7,326 nucleotides of DNA. It comes from an uncultured Clostridia bacterium. GTDB taxonomy: Bacteria; Bacillota; Clostridia; RUG12999. The translations under genes were made by a program, and so were the position numbers. Positions 1 to 6,795 of this stretch are shown piece by piece; positions within the stretch are counted from its first letter, which is position 1, and the number at the start of each line of letters is the position of its first letter. Where the stretch lies: contig CALLNG010000166.1 of the NCBI GenBank assembly GCA_938005345.1, positions 1 to 7,326 on the forward strand. Direction: 5' to 3'. The notes beneath the pieces are model-generated. The model was given only the letters and a program-made list of their open reading frames with translations, did no database searches and had not been told where the DNA came from.

Positions 1-514
1 CGTTGCTGTGGTGCTTCAAAAAAATGTCCTGTTCAGCGGCACAATTAAAGACAATCTACGTTGGGGCAACCCCGATGCCACTGACGAAGAGATGTTGGAA
101 GCCTGTAAACTAGCGCAGGCCGATGAGTTCATCCAGCAGTTCCCTGACAAATACGACACATGGATTGAACAGGGTGGCGCCAATGTCTCTGGCGGCCAGA
201 AGCAACGTTTGTGTATTGCACGTGCACTTCTGAAAAAACCCAAGGTGCTGATCATGGATGATTCCACCAGTGCCGTGGACACACGTACCGATGCACTGAT
301 TCGCCAGGGCTTCCGCAAATTCATCCCAGAGACCACGAAAATTATCATCGCACAGCGAGTGGCCTCCGTACAGGATGCTGACCGCATCATTGTGATGGAC
401 GGCGGACGTATCAGTGCTATTGGCAACCATGAAGAATTAATGAAAACAAGCGAAATCTATCGCGAAGTATATACTTCCCAGAACAAGGCAGGTGATCAAG
501 ATGGCGAAGAATAA
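1..514 (+). CDS. ABC exporter half-transporter, degenerate-site subunit (3' end only)
   Basis: This is the C-terminal nucleotide-binding domain of an ABC exporter. The frame is open to the left edge, so the membrane domain and Walker A lie outside the window; the GTG at 8 is internal. Visible in order are the Q-loop (VLQKNVLFSG, Gln at 14-16), a canonical signature VSGGQ (185-199), Walker B VLIMD (245-259) and a D-loop SAVD. Two catalytic positions are changed: the residue after the Walker B Asp is Asp (260-262) rather than Glu, and the switch-loop His is Gln (353-355, IIAQR). In heterodimeric exporters such as TM287/288 and BmrCD, these substitutions mark the subunit carrying the degenerate ATP site. 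The gene overlaps the next ABC gene by 14 nt, so the two are probably coupled in translation and form one transporter. The substrate cannot be read from this part; multidrug, peptide or lipid export are all possible. Confidence 0.93.
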   Translation, partial: VAVVLQKNVLFSGTIKDNLRWGNPDATDEEMLEACKLAQADEFIQQFPDKYDTWIEQGGANVSGGQKQRLCIARALLKKPKVLIMDDSTSAVDTRTDALIRQGFRKFIPETTKIIIAQRVASVQDADRIIVMDGGRISAIGNHEELMKTSEIYREVYTSQNKAGDQDGEE

Positions 515-2432
515 AACCAATGCCGCACCCTCCACAACGGCCCGGGGCCAGCGTGCGCCCAAGGGTGTGCTGCGCCGGTTACTGCGCACATTGTTTGAAT
601 TTTATCCGGTGTTGTTGCCTATCACGCTGGTGTGTATTCTCATCAACGCCATTGTCAGTTCTGTACCTGCGGTGTTTATGCAAAATATCATTGCCATCGT
701 TGACGATACCTACAAGAGCGGTAACTGGGCTGCTGTGTCTGGGCGCATTTTCACTTATGTAGCAATTTTAATTGCAATGTATCTCATTAGCCTCGCTGCT
801 GGCGCATTTTACACGCAGATGATGGCTATCATCACACAGGGTTCTTTAAAAAAGCTGCGTGAAAAAATGTTCAGTCATATGCAGGATTTACCCATTAAAT
901 ATTTCGACACCAACGGCCACGGTGACATCATGAGCTATTACACGAACGATGTGGATACTCTGCGCCAGCTTATCAGTCAAAGCTTACCGCAAATACTGAT
1001 CTCTGGTGTGACACTGCTGACCGTATTCTGTATCATGATGTATTACAGTATCATTTTGGGCCTGATTGTCGTGGTTGGCGTCGTCTGCATGGTGTTTGCA
1101 GCCCGTGCCATTACGAACCGTTCTTCCAAATACTTTCTGCGTCAACAGGTCACGTTGGCTAAGGCCGAGGCTTTTATGGAAGAGATGATGACAGGGCAGA
1201 AAGTGATTAAAGTATTCTGTCATGAAGAGAGTGCCAAGGCCGACTTTGACAAAGTCAATGGTGAAATTTTCTACAATGCGCGTAACGGTAACCGCTTTGC
1301 CAACATCCTGATGCCCTTGCTAAGCAACATTGGTAACATCATGTACGTGGTGGTAGCTCTAGTTGGCGGGGCGCTTATGCTGACAGATGTGACCAATATC
1401 AGCATATCCGGCATGGCTTTCAGTATTAGCATTGTGGTGCCGTTCCTGAACATGACAAAACAGTTCGCGGGTGCCATCGGACAGGTATCCAACCAGATCA
1501 ACATGGTAATTATGGGACTGGCAGGCGCGCACCGTATCTTTGCCTTGCTGGACGAACAACCAGAGACTGACGAGGGTTATGTCACTTTGGTAAATGCCAA
1601 GGTAAATGCTGACGGCAGTTTGGATGAGTGCGAGGAGCGCTCCAACATTTGGGCGTGGAAACATCAGCACCATGATGGCACAACCACCTACACCCGCTTA
1701 CAGGGTGATGTGCGTTTTTATGATGTCAATTTTGGTTACACACCGGAAAAGACCGTGTTGCATAACATCTCCCTATACGCAAAGCCGGGCCAGAAGGTAG
1801 CCTTTGTAGGATCAACTGGAGCTGGTAAAACCACAATTACAAACCTTATCAACCGTTTCTATGACATCAACGATGGCAAAATCCGCTATGACGGTATTAA
1901 TATCAACAAAATCAAGAAATCGGATCTGCGCCAAAGTCTGGGTATTATATTGCAGGATACGAACCTCTTCACCGGCACGGTGATGGAAAACATCCGCTAC
2001 GGCAACCTGGATGCGTGCGATGAGGAGTGTATTGCCGCGGCACAACTCGCCGGCGCAGATGATTTTATCCGTCGGCTGCCCGAAGGTTACAACACAATGC
2101 TACGCGGTAACGGCGCAAACCTCAGCCAGGGCCAACGTCAGTTGCTTGCCATTGCGCGTGCGGCTGTGGCTGATCCTCCGGTGATGATCATGGACGAGGC
2201 GACCAGCTCGATTGACACACGTACCGAGGCCATTGTGCAGCGCGGCATGGACGCGCTGATGACCGGACGCACCGTGTTTATCATCGCGCACCGCCTTTCT
2301 ACTGTGCGAAACGCCAACGCCATTATGGTATTGGATCACGGCCGTATCATTGAGCGAGGCACCCATGAGGATCTACTCAAGCTGAAAGGCACATACTATC
2401 AACTATACACTGGTACGCTGGAATTGGATTAA
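501..2432 (+). CDS. ABC exporter half-transporter, catalytic-site subunit (TMD-NBD fusion)
   Basis: This is a complete half-transporter of 643 aa. I chose the ATG at 501 because AGGTG lies six bases upstream; the in-frame GTG at 492 would overlap that site and add three residues. Residues about 30-340 form a six-helix exporter membrane domain. Walker A GSTGAGKT is at 437-444 (Lys443), the signature at 541-545 is LSQGQ instead of LSGGQ, Walker B is VMIMDE at 561-566 with catalytic Glu566, and the switch His is His597 (IIAHR). Normal catalytic residues with a deviant signature are the mirror image of the preceding gene, as expected for a heterodimer in which the second subunit's signature completes the partner's inactive site. 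A polar, Trp-containing linker of about 50 residues (roughly 355-405) separates TMD and NBD and is longer than in most exporters. Likely location is the cytoplasmic membrane; substrate unknown. A long hairpin follows the stop. Confidence 0.95.
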   Translation: MAKNKTNAAPSTTARGQRAPKGVLRRLLRTLFEFYPVLLPITLVCILINAIVSSVPAVFMQNIIAIVDDTYKSGNWAAVSGRIFTYVAILIAMYLISLAAGAFYTQMMAIITQGSLKKLREKMFSHMQDLPIKYFDTNGHGDIMSYYTNDVDTLRQLISQSLPQILISGVTLLTVFCIMMYYSIILGLIVVVGVVCMVFAARAITNRSSKYFLRQQVTLAKAEAFMEEMMTGQKVIKVFCHEESAKADFDKVNGEIFYNARNGNRFANILMPLLSNIGNIMYVVVALVGGALMLTDVTNISISGMAFSISIVVPFLNMTKQFAGAIGQVSNQINMVIMGLAGAHRIFALLDEQPETDEGYVTLVNAKVNADGSLDECEERSNIWAWKHQHHDGTTTYTRLQGDVRFYDVNFGYTPEKTVLHNISLYAKPGQKVAFVGSTGAGKTTITNLINRFYDINDGKIRYDGININKIKKSDLRQSLGIILQDTNLFTGTVMENIRYGNLDACDEECIAAAQLAGADDFIRRLPEGYNTMLRGNGANLSQGQRQLLAIARAAVADPPVMIMDEATSSIDTRTEAIVQRGMDALMTGRTVFIIAHRLSTVRNANAIMVLDHGRIIERGTHEDLLKLKGTYYQLYTGTLELD

Positions 2433-2445
2433 CCTGGTCCCGCGA

Positions 2446-2517
2446 GCCAAATTGTAAGCCTAGTATTCCGGCTCTTCCAACGTGGAAGTGCCGGAATACT
2501 AGGCTATTTTATTTGGC
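2446..2517 (+). terminator. Long nested hairpin after the ABC exporter genes
   Basis: A perfect 16-bp stem pairs 2457-2472 with 2490-2505 (AGCCTAGTATTCCGGC and its complement). Its apex carries a further 6-bp stem CTTCCA/TGGAAG (2474-2479 with 2483-2488) around a 3-nt loop. An outer 7-bp stem GCCAAAT/ATTTGGC (2446-2452 with 2511-2517) encloses the whole, separated by a small internal loop. It begins 14 nt after the ABC stop. The tail ATTTTATTT is T-rich but broken, so termination is likely rather than certain; transcript-end protection is an alternative. Confidence 0.65.
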
Positions 2518-2755
2518 CACTTTTGTTTGATACAGTATAGCTCGTACGTTGTGACTTATGAGAATATGCAGGGAGTTTATGCTATTGCTAAAAAGCGGGA
2601 TCTAATTGGTGTGGTGAAACAACTTTTTAAATCAACACATTTTAGAAAAAGAAAAATATTTAATTTTAGAAGGAATACTGCAAATTGGCGGCTGGAAATT
2701 TTTGCTATTACGGTATTTTTTAATACATCTTATAGGAACATCCGCACCAAAGCAC

Positions 2756-2799
2756 AAAGAGCCGAACCTCATACCGATTGGTGATGGATTCGGCTCTTT
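2756..2799. terminator. Bidirectional terminator-like hairpin
   Basis: A perfect 11-bp stem pairs AAAGAGCCGAA (2756-2766) with TTCGGCTCTTT (2789-2799). The 22-nt interior can pair further with bulges (CC-TCA-CC against GG-TGA-GG) around GATT. The arms begin with A and end with T runs, so the hairpin reads as a possible intrinsic terminator on either strand, though the U-runs are short. Its position between convergent transcription units fits this role. Confidence 0.5.
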
Positions 2800-2848
2800 A
2801 ATAAATTACATTCTGTCCTTATACGATAAAAATGAATATTTACAATAC

Positions 2849-2913
2849 AAAAAGGTGGGATCTATCAAAGAGAATTTACAGTGGGATAAATCTCCAGAAA
2901 CAGAGATCCCCCT
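2849..2913 (-). terminator. Probable rho-independent terminator of the lar operon
   Basis: Read on the minus strand, AGGGGGATCT (2913-2904) pairs with AGATCCCACCT (2863-2853), leaving one bulged base, and is followed at once by a TTTTT run (2853-2849). Inside the loop a second hairpin forms: GAGATTTA (2894-2887) with TAAATTCTC (2878-2870), one base bulged and 8 nt in the loop. The structure starts about 75 nt beyond the stop of the last minus-strand gene. The loop is larger than usual for an intrinsic terminator, but the inner hairpin would bring the arms together. Confidence 0.55.
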
Positions 2914-2987
2914 ATTTTCGAGTCATTTTTTTACCCTTGCTGCATAAACGTTTTTGGTGGAAAAGTACTGTTTTTATCTGAAACCCG

Positions 2988-3902
2988 TTATATCAATAAT
3001 AGTCCGTTTACTAATGCGCCAATTCCTAACGAAAACAGAATTACATAAGCCAGATACAAAATGAAATGTCTTATTCCTAACACCGTTTTCAGTGCACCTA
3101 GATTGGTAATTTTAGTGGACGGCCCTGTTATCATAAAAGATGCCGCTGCTCCCATACTCATACCGGAAGCCAACCATTGCTGCAAAAGAGGAATTGTCCC
3201 ACCTCCACACATATACAGCGGTACACCTACCGTTGCAGCCATTAAGAGTCCATATCTCCGATCATTAAAGAGTCCTGCAAAGTTCTCAGCTGGTACATAG
3301 CGCTGAAATACCGCTGATAGTACTATACCAATTAGAAACCACGGCGCAGTTGCCTTGATGTTTCTTCCGATGTTTTTCAAAAGCCGTTTGACCATATTCG
3401 GATCGGTATCATGGCTTTTCCGCTCTTCAAAATGCGTAAAATCAAAAAACTTCGTACGTTGATAAAATATTCGAATGAGAATACCTGCAAGCACACCGCA
3501 TAAGAAACAAGAAACAAACCGGATGATAAGTGCAACCGGACCCAATGCAGCACTGTAGATTAATAGCTGCGGATTGAGCAGTACCGAACTCATCATAAAT
3601 GCGGCAAGATAGTCATCCCGCAGCCCTTTTTGCGAAAATGCCGCAGCAATGGGAATGGTTCCGTACATACAGAGCGGAGAAGCGATTCCCAACAGGCTTG
3701 CCGGGATAATCCCGATTATGCCCAAATGCTTATCCTGTATTGCTATTAGCAGTTTATGTATTCTTTCTTTTCCAAATACCGAAACGACGGAACCAATTAC
3801 AATTCCTAATGCCCAATAAAGCAATATTTGCCGAAGCTGAAGATCGAAATAATACCAAAGATATATAGCTTCCCGCCGTATCACCTCAAGTAACGGATTC
3901 AT
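2988..3902 (-). CDS. ArsP_1/DUF318-family membrane permease
   Basis: This is an integral membrane protein of about 304 aa that I assign to the permease family of ArsP and the SO_0444-type metal efflux proteins (Pfam ArsP_1). Around eight hydrophobic segments are arranged as two similar halves joined by a charged loop (about residues 148-183). Each half carries a signature: SPLCMYGTIP near residues 75-84 and PLYMCGGGTIP near 228-238, then ITGPSTK near 258-264. The Cys falls at different offsets in the two copies (CMY against YMC). The start is uncertain. ATG 3902 has AGGTG nine bases upstream and is preferred; GTG 3914 would overlap the larE stop as GTGA and add four residues. It ends an operon of nickel-cofactor genes, so transport of nickel, another metal or a pathway-related solute is plausible but is inference. 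Known relatives export organoarsenicals or metal ions. Confidence 0.85.
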   Translation of the reverse strand: MNPLLEVIRREAIYLWYYFDLQLRQILLYWALGIVIGSVVSVFGKERIHKLLIAIQDKHLGIIGIIPASLLGIASPLCMYGTIPIAAAFSQKGLRDDYLAAFMMSSVLLNPQLLIYSAALGPVALIIRFVSCFLCGVLAGILIRIFYQRTKFFDFTHFEERKSHDTDPNMVKRLLKNIGRNIKATAPWFLIGIVLSAVFQRYVPAENFAGLFNDRRYGLLMAATVGVPLYMCGGGTIPLLQQWLASGMSMGAAASFMITGPSTKITNLGALKTVLGIRHFILYLAYVILFSLGIGALVNGLLLI

Positions 3903-3910
3903 GATATCCT

Positions 3911-4720
3911 TCACCTCATTTTCCCTAAAACTTCGTTCATACTGCCTGTGCGGTAGCCCTCTAAATCCATAGATACATAAGCAAATCCAAGTAATTGAAA
4001 TGCTTTATAAACTTGTTTTCGATACTTCAGTAAGTTTAAAAAATCCTCCGGAGGCACCTCCACTCTTGCCATATCGCCGTGACTGCGGACACGAAACTGC
4101 TGAAATGCTAAGCCTGCCAAAACTGCTTCCGCTTGTTCCACCCGTTTTAAGTTTTCCTCCGTCAAATGGTCTCCATATGTAAATCGAGAAGCCAAACAAG
4201 CAAAAGACGGTTTATTCCAAGTGGAGATTTTTAACCGTTTAGACATCTCGCGTATTTCTTGTTTTGAAAATCCTACTTCTAGTAGTGGACTTTTTATCCC
4301 GAGTTCCCTAATCGCACGAAGGCCGGGACGGTAGTCATCATTATCGTCCAAATTAGATCCTTCTACAACAGAGAAAAAGTTATGTTGTGCGGCGGCCTCC
4401 TGCATTGTTTTAAATATCTCTTTTTTACACAAGTAACAGCGGTTTGGCGGGTTGTCCGCAATTCCGTCAACAGAAAGCGGATTCACTTCACAAATGATTT
4501 GGCGGATTTGCTCCAGCCTGCAAAACTCCTGTGCCTCTTTTCTTTCATTATGCGGCATAAAACAAGAGTGAACAGTGACAGCTGCTGCTTTATCTCCGAG
4601 CGCTTCTTTGGCAGCCTTCAATAAAAAAGCTGAATCCACGCCACCGGAAAAAGCAACTGCTACACTGCCTAAAGCGATAAGATATTCTTTGAGCTGTTCA
4701 TATTTCTTTTTCAGTTCCAT
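3911..4720 (-). CDS. larE: LarE, ATP-dependent sulfur-insertion enzyme of NPN cofactor synthesis
   Basis: LarE adenylylates the carboxylates of the pyridinium dicarboxylate mononucleotide made by LarB and replaces them with thiocarboxylates. The 269-aa length fits the family. The PP-loop ATP-pyrophosphatase motif SGGVDS is at residues 25-30. The region WNKPSFACLASR (168-179) carries Cys175, matching the sacrificial Cys176 of Lactiplantibacillus plantarum LarE. A CxxC pair (NRCYLCK, Cys95 and Cys98) supplies two more cysteines, which single-cysteine LarE proteins lack. From what is known of the family, the three-cysteine form holds a [4Fe-4S] cluster and can use an extra sulfide in place of sacrificing the protein's own Cys. 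The start ATG 4720 has AAGGAG about 10 nt upstream. The gene overlaps the larC end by 23 nt and its TGA abuts or overlaps the permease start, so translation is probably coupled along the operon. Confidence 0.95.
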   Translation of the reverse strand: MELKKKYEQLKEYLIALGSVAVAFSGGVDSAFLLKAAKEALGDKAAAVTVHSCFMPHNERKEAQEFCRLEQIRQIICEVNPLSVDGIADNPPNRCYLCKKEIFKTMQEAAAQHNFFSVVEGSNLDDNDDYRPGLRAIRELGIKSPLLEVGFSKQEIREMSKRLKISTWNKPSFACLASRFTYGDHLTEENLKRVEQAEAVLAGLAFQQFRVRSHGDMARVEVPPEDFLNLLKYRKQVYKAFQLLGFAYVSMDLEGYRTGSMNEVLGKMR

Positions 4721-5927
4721 TATTAATAAGCTCCTTATCTATCCACCTACGCGCTTCACAAATTGAAATTTTTTGTTCTTCCGCAATTTTGGCAAGATCA
4801 TCATACTCCGTTTTGGTTCGTTGCACGCCATAACCACTGGACTGTTTTATGCGGACGGCTCCATAAGGCGTTGTTAGTTTTTTTTCTGTTCTTTCCAATA
4901 CATAACGGTTACATAAATGCTCCCGTATCCCAAGTGTAGTAGTGTATTGAAACATTGCAGCAAGAACGGTTTCTTTTACCGCCAGTTTGCACAGGCAGGA
5001 GAGCAAGATGCCCGGCCGGTTTTTCTTCATGCCAATCGCAGTCGTAAAAACTTCTAATGCGCCTGCCGTTAAAATCCGTTCTGTAGCAAAACCAATTTCT
5101 TCTGCTGTCATATCGTCAATATTACAGCATAATTCCAAAACCTGGTCTGTTTGTTCCTTTGTTTCACCCAGCATAACACGCAGACAGTTTGCCGTATCAA
5201 AATCCTTGGTACCCATGCCGTATCCGATTTTTTCGATTTCTATCTCCGGCATATTGCCAAAAGAATGGACAAAATGTTTTAACAGCGCCGCTCCAGTCGG
5301 AGTACATAATTCTCCCTGTACGCTCCCGCCATAAATTGGGATACCACGTAATATATACGCTGTTGCCGGTGCAGGGACAGGCAAAATCCCATGCGCGCAT
5401 TTTACCTGCCCATATCCCACATGAACGGGCGAAGCCACTATTTTTTCGGGGTTTAGTTCCTGTATCAACATACACACACCTGTAATATCAGCAACTGCGT
5501 CCATAGTACCCACTTCGTGAAAATGAATCTGGTCGATTTCGCAGCCGTGCGCTTTGCTTTCCGCTTGTGCAATCAGTTGATAAACCGCCAAAATATCTTT
5601 TTTTACTTTTCCCGGCAGGGCAAACTGGCTGACAATATGCTCTATTTCGTGCATACCGGTATGATGGTGCTCGTGATAATGATATTCTTTCAAGTCGGGA
5701 TGGGCATGCATCTGTTCGTTCTCATGCTGCCCATGTACAGAAACCTCTATATGGGTTCCGGTGATACCGCACTTAACCGCTGATTGCCGTTCAACTAAAA
5801 CTCCTGGGATACCAAGGTTATTCAGGCTTTTTACAAAGATATCTGGATTAGGATGAAGTTCTACCAGCGCTGACATTAACATATCGCCTGACGCGCCCAT
5901 ACTACAGTCAAGATATAATGTTTTCAT
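4698..5927 (-). CDS. larC: LarC, nickel insertase (cyclometallase) for the NPN cofactor, single full-length frame
   Basis: LarC inserts nickel into the dithiolated pyridinium precursor, using CTP, to give the mature nickel-pincer nucleotide. The protein is 409 aa and begins with the family start MKTLYLDCSMGASGDM. A His-rich stretch (residues 65-97, eleven His) probably binds or stores metal. HFHEVGTMDAVADI (135-148) and PVHVGYG (167-173) are conserved LarC1 features. CNIDDMTAEE (268-277) and TAIGMKKNRPG (296-306) belong to the C-terminal LarC2 half, which binds CTP. In L. plantarum the two halves are separate frames joined by programmed ribosomal frameshifting; here they are continuous. The ATG lies one base after the larB stop, with GGAGG inside the end of larB, and the 3' end overlaps larE. 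Confidence 0.96.
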   Translation of the reverse strand: MKTLYLDCSMGASGDMLMSALVELHPNPDIFVKSLNNLGIPGVLVERQSAVKCGITGTHIEVSVHGQHENEQMHAHPDLKEYHYHEHHHTGMHEIEHIVSQFALPGKVKKDILAVYQLIAQAESKAHGCEIDQIHFHEVGTMDAVADITGVCMLIQELNPEKIVASPVHVGYGQVKCAHGILPVPAPATAYILRGIPIYGGSVQGELCTPTGAALLKHFVHSFGNMPEIEIEKIGYGMGTKDFDTANCLRVMLGETKEQTDQVLELCCNIDDMTAEEIGFATERILTAGALEVFTTAIGMKKNRPGILLSCLCKLAVKETVLAAMFQYTTTLGIREHLCNRYVLERTEKKLTTPYGAVRIKQSSGYGVQRTKTEYDDLAKIAEEQKISICEARRWIDKELINNGTEKEI

Positions 5928-5928
5928 G

Positions 5929-6681
5929 TTATTTCCCTCCCGCTTGATTAATCATACTGGCCTGATATGCAGCACCAAAACCGTTGTCAATATTTACAAC
6001 ACTGACGCCGCTTGCGCAGGAATTGAGCATAGACAAAAGTGCTGTGACACCGCCAAACGCTGCGCCATAACCTACACTTGTTGGCACAGCAATCACAGGG
6101 CAATCCACAAGGCCTCCAATAACACTTGCCAAAGCCCCCTCCATTCCAGCGATTGCAATGATGACATTGGCGCTCATCATTTCATCAGCATGCGCAAGCA
6201 ACCGGTGGATACCGGCAACCCCCACATCGTAAAGCCGCACTACACGGTTTCCCAAAACTTCAGCAGTCAGTGCCGCTTCTTCCGCCACTGGTATATCACT
6301 CGTGCCACCTGTGGCAACAATGATTTTGCCCGTACGTTTTTTAGGTGGCTCGCCTACAATTCCAATTTTTCCAAGTTCGTGATAGGCAAGTGGAAGTTGA
6401 ATCTTTACCATCTCTGCTTTTTCTTTGTCCAAACGGGTAATTAAAACTGTTTGCTGGCCGTTATCACGTAAAGCGTTTGCAATGCCGATAATCTGCTCCG
6501 CCGTTTTTCCCTGTCCATAGATCACCTCCGCTACGCCTTGCCGTACTCGTCTATGATGATCTGGTTTCGCATACCCCAAGTCTTGAAAGGGTGCTGTTTT
6601 GATAGCAAGTTCCGCTTCAGCGACGGTTATGCTGCCGTCCGCCACGCTCTGCAAGATATTTCGAATATGATGCTGTTTCAT
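5929..6681 (-). CDS. larB: LarB, nicotinic acid adenine dinucleotide carboxylase/hydrolase
   Basis: LarB catalyses the first step of NPN cofactor synthesis: it carboxylates C5 of the pyridinium ring of NaAD and splits off AMP. I chose ATG 6681, giving 250 aa, the usual family length; AGGAGG lies nine bases upstream. The frame stays open to 6786, but that extension has no family support and crosses the ribosome binding site. The C-terminal half resembles the PurE (AIR carboxylase) fold: ATGGTSDIPVAEEA around residues 123-136, then AIAGMEGALASVIGGL and PTSVGYGAAFGG. Cys222 in the LNSCASG segment matches Cys221 of L. plantarum LarB, which bonds covalently to the pyridinium ring. The next gene, larC, starts one base after the stop. 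The start overlaps the stop of a possible leader ORF as ATGA, suggesting coupled translation. Confidence 0.95.
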   Translation of the reverse strand: MKQHHIRNILQSVADGSITVAEAELAIKTAPFQDLGYAKPDHHRRVRQGVAEVIYGQGKTAEQIIGIANALRDNGQQTVLITRLDKEKAEMVKIQLPLAYHELGKIGIVGEPPKKRTGKIIVATGGTSDIPVAEEAALTAEVLGNRVVRLYDVGVAGIHRLLAHADEMMSANVIIAIAGMEGALASVIGGLVDCPVIAVPTSVGYGAAFGGVTALLSMLNSCASGVSVVNIDNGFGAAYQASMINQAGGK

Positions 6682-6740
6682 GAGATGATTCCTCCTATAA
6701 AAGGGAGGCCTGCCGCATAAAATGCGGCGAAAGCCACCAC
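6678..6740 (-). CDS. Possible 20-codon hydrophobic leader ORF coupled to larB
   Basis: A short frame starts at tandem GTG codons (6740 and 6737), with AAGGAG nine bases upstream (6755-6750), and ends in TGA overlapping the larB start as ATGA. The peptide begins VVAFAAFYAAG, ends GGIIS and has no charged residue, so it could sit in the membrane or serve only as a leader. The frame crosses a 7-bp hairpin (6712-6728) and the hairpin that can mask the larB ribosome binding site. A good ribosome binding site together with an exact ATGA junction is more than a random short frame usually shows, but the weak GTG start and small size leave real doubt. I know no homologue. It may be a translational-coupling device rather than a functional peptide. 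Confidence 0.4.
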   Translation of the reverse strand: MVAFAAFYAAGLPFIGGIIS

Positions 6741-6755
6741 TGTGGTTATCTCCTT
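6691..6755 (-). promoter_or_regulatory. larB 5' region with alternative pairing at the ribosome binding site
   Basis: On the minus strand, CCTCC (6708-6704) can pair perfectly with GGAGG of the larB Shine-Dalgarno (6695-6691) across an 8-nt loop, hiding it. The same CTCC can instead pair with GGAG of the upstream AAGGAG (6755-6750), enclosing a stem-loop GCCGCAT-TTT-ATGCGGC (6728-6712). The two pairings exclude each other, the layout of a translational switch. A ribosome reading the short ORF across this region would also melt the masking stem. I could not match it to a known riboswitch consensus; ligand control is speculation. Confidence 0.35.
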
Positions 6756-6795
6756 CTATGATAAAATTATCGTGTTTTGCCTGCAAGCTGGAACT

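Larger units (their letters stand above)
2518..2987. other. Convergent AT-rich intergenic region without a supported gene
   Basis: This stretch lies between the ends of the plus-strand ABC genes and the minus-strand lar operon. Two overlapping open frames on the plus strand (2527-2784 and 2702-2947) both begin at TTG, have no convincing ribosome binding site, overlap each other by over 80 nt, and give Lys/Phe/Ile-rich translations I do not recognise. Both run straight through terminator-like hairpins. I see two such hairpins here (annotated separately) and no recognisable relic of a transposase or phage gene. It could hold a decayed gene, but the sequence does not show which. Confidence 0.6.

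Noticed and set aside
16..430. Open frames antisense to the first ABC gene
   Set aside because: The plus-strand frame shows clear ABC motifs; the antisense translations are shadows without domain signal.
2855..2892. Direct repeat GTGGGATnnATC (2855-2866 and 2881-2892)
   Set aside because: Two short copies only; they fall within the terminator structure and are better explained by its pairing arms.
2527..2947. Two overlapping plus-strand frames in the spacer
   Set aside because: They have TTG starts, no ribosome binding sites, mutual overlap and passage through terminator-like hairpins. No recognisable product.
5926..6444. 172-codon open frame on the plus strand
   Set aside because: It lies antisense across larB, has Cys/His/Asn-rich content typical of a reverse-frame shadow, and shows no recognisable domain.
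6691..6755. Known riboswitch (NiCo or molybdenum-cofactor type) before larB
   Set aside because: Only about 65 nt and two simple stems are present; I could not match the conserved cores of these classes, so only an unclassified structure is reported.
6756..6785. Possible minus-strand promoter before larB (TTGCAG, 17 nt, TATCAT)
   Set aside because: The -35 match is poor, and the transcript would start almost on the AAGGAG of the leader ORF; read-through from the DUF362 gene is simpler.
6682..6786. N-terminal extension of LarB to a start at 6786
   Set aside because: It would give 285 aa against about 250 for the family, the extra residues have no family resemblance, and an AGGAGG site nine bases before 6681 points to the shorter start.
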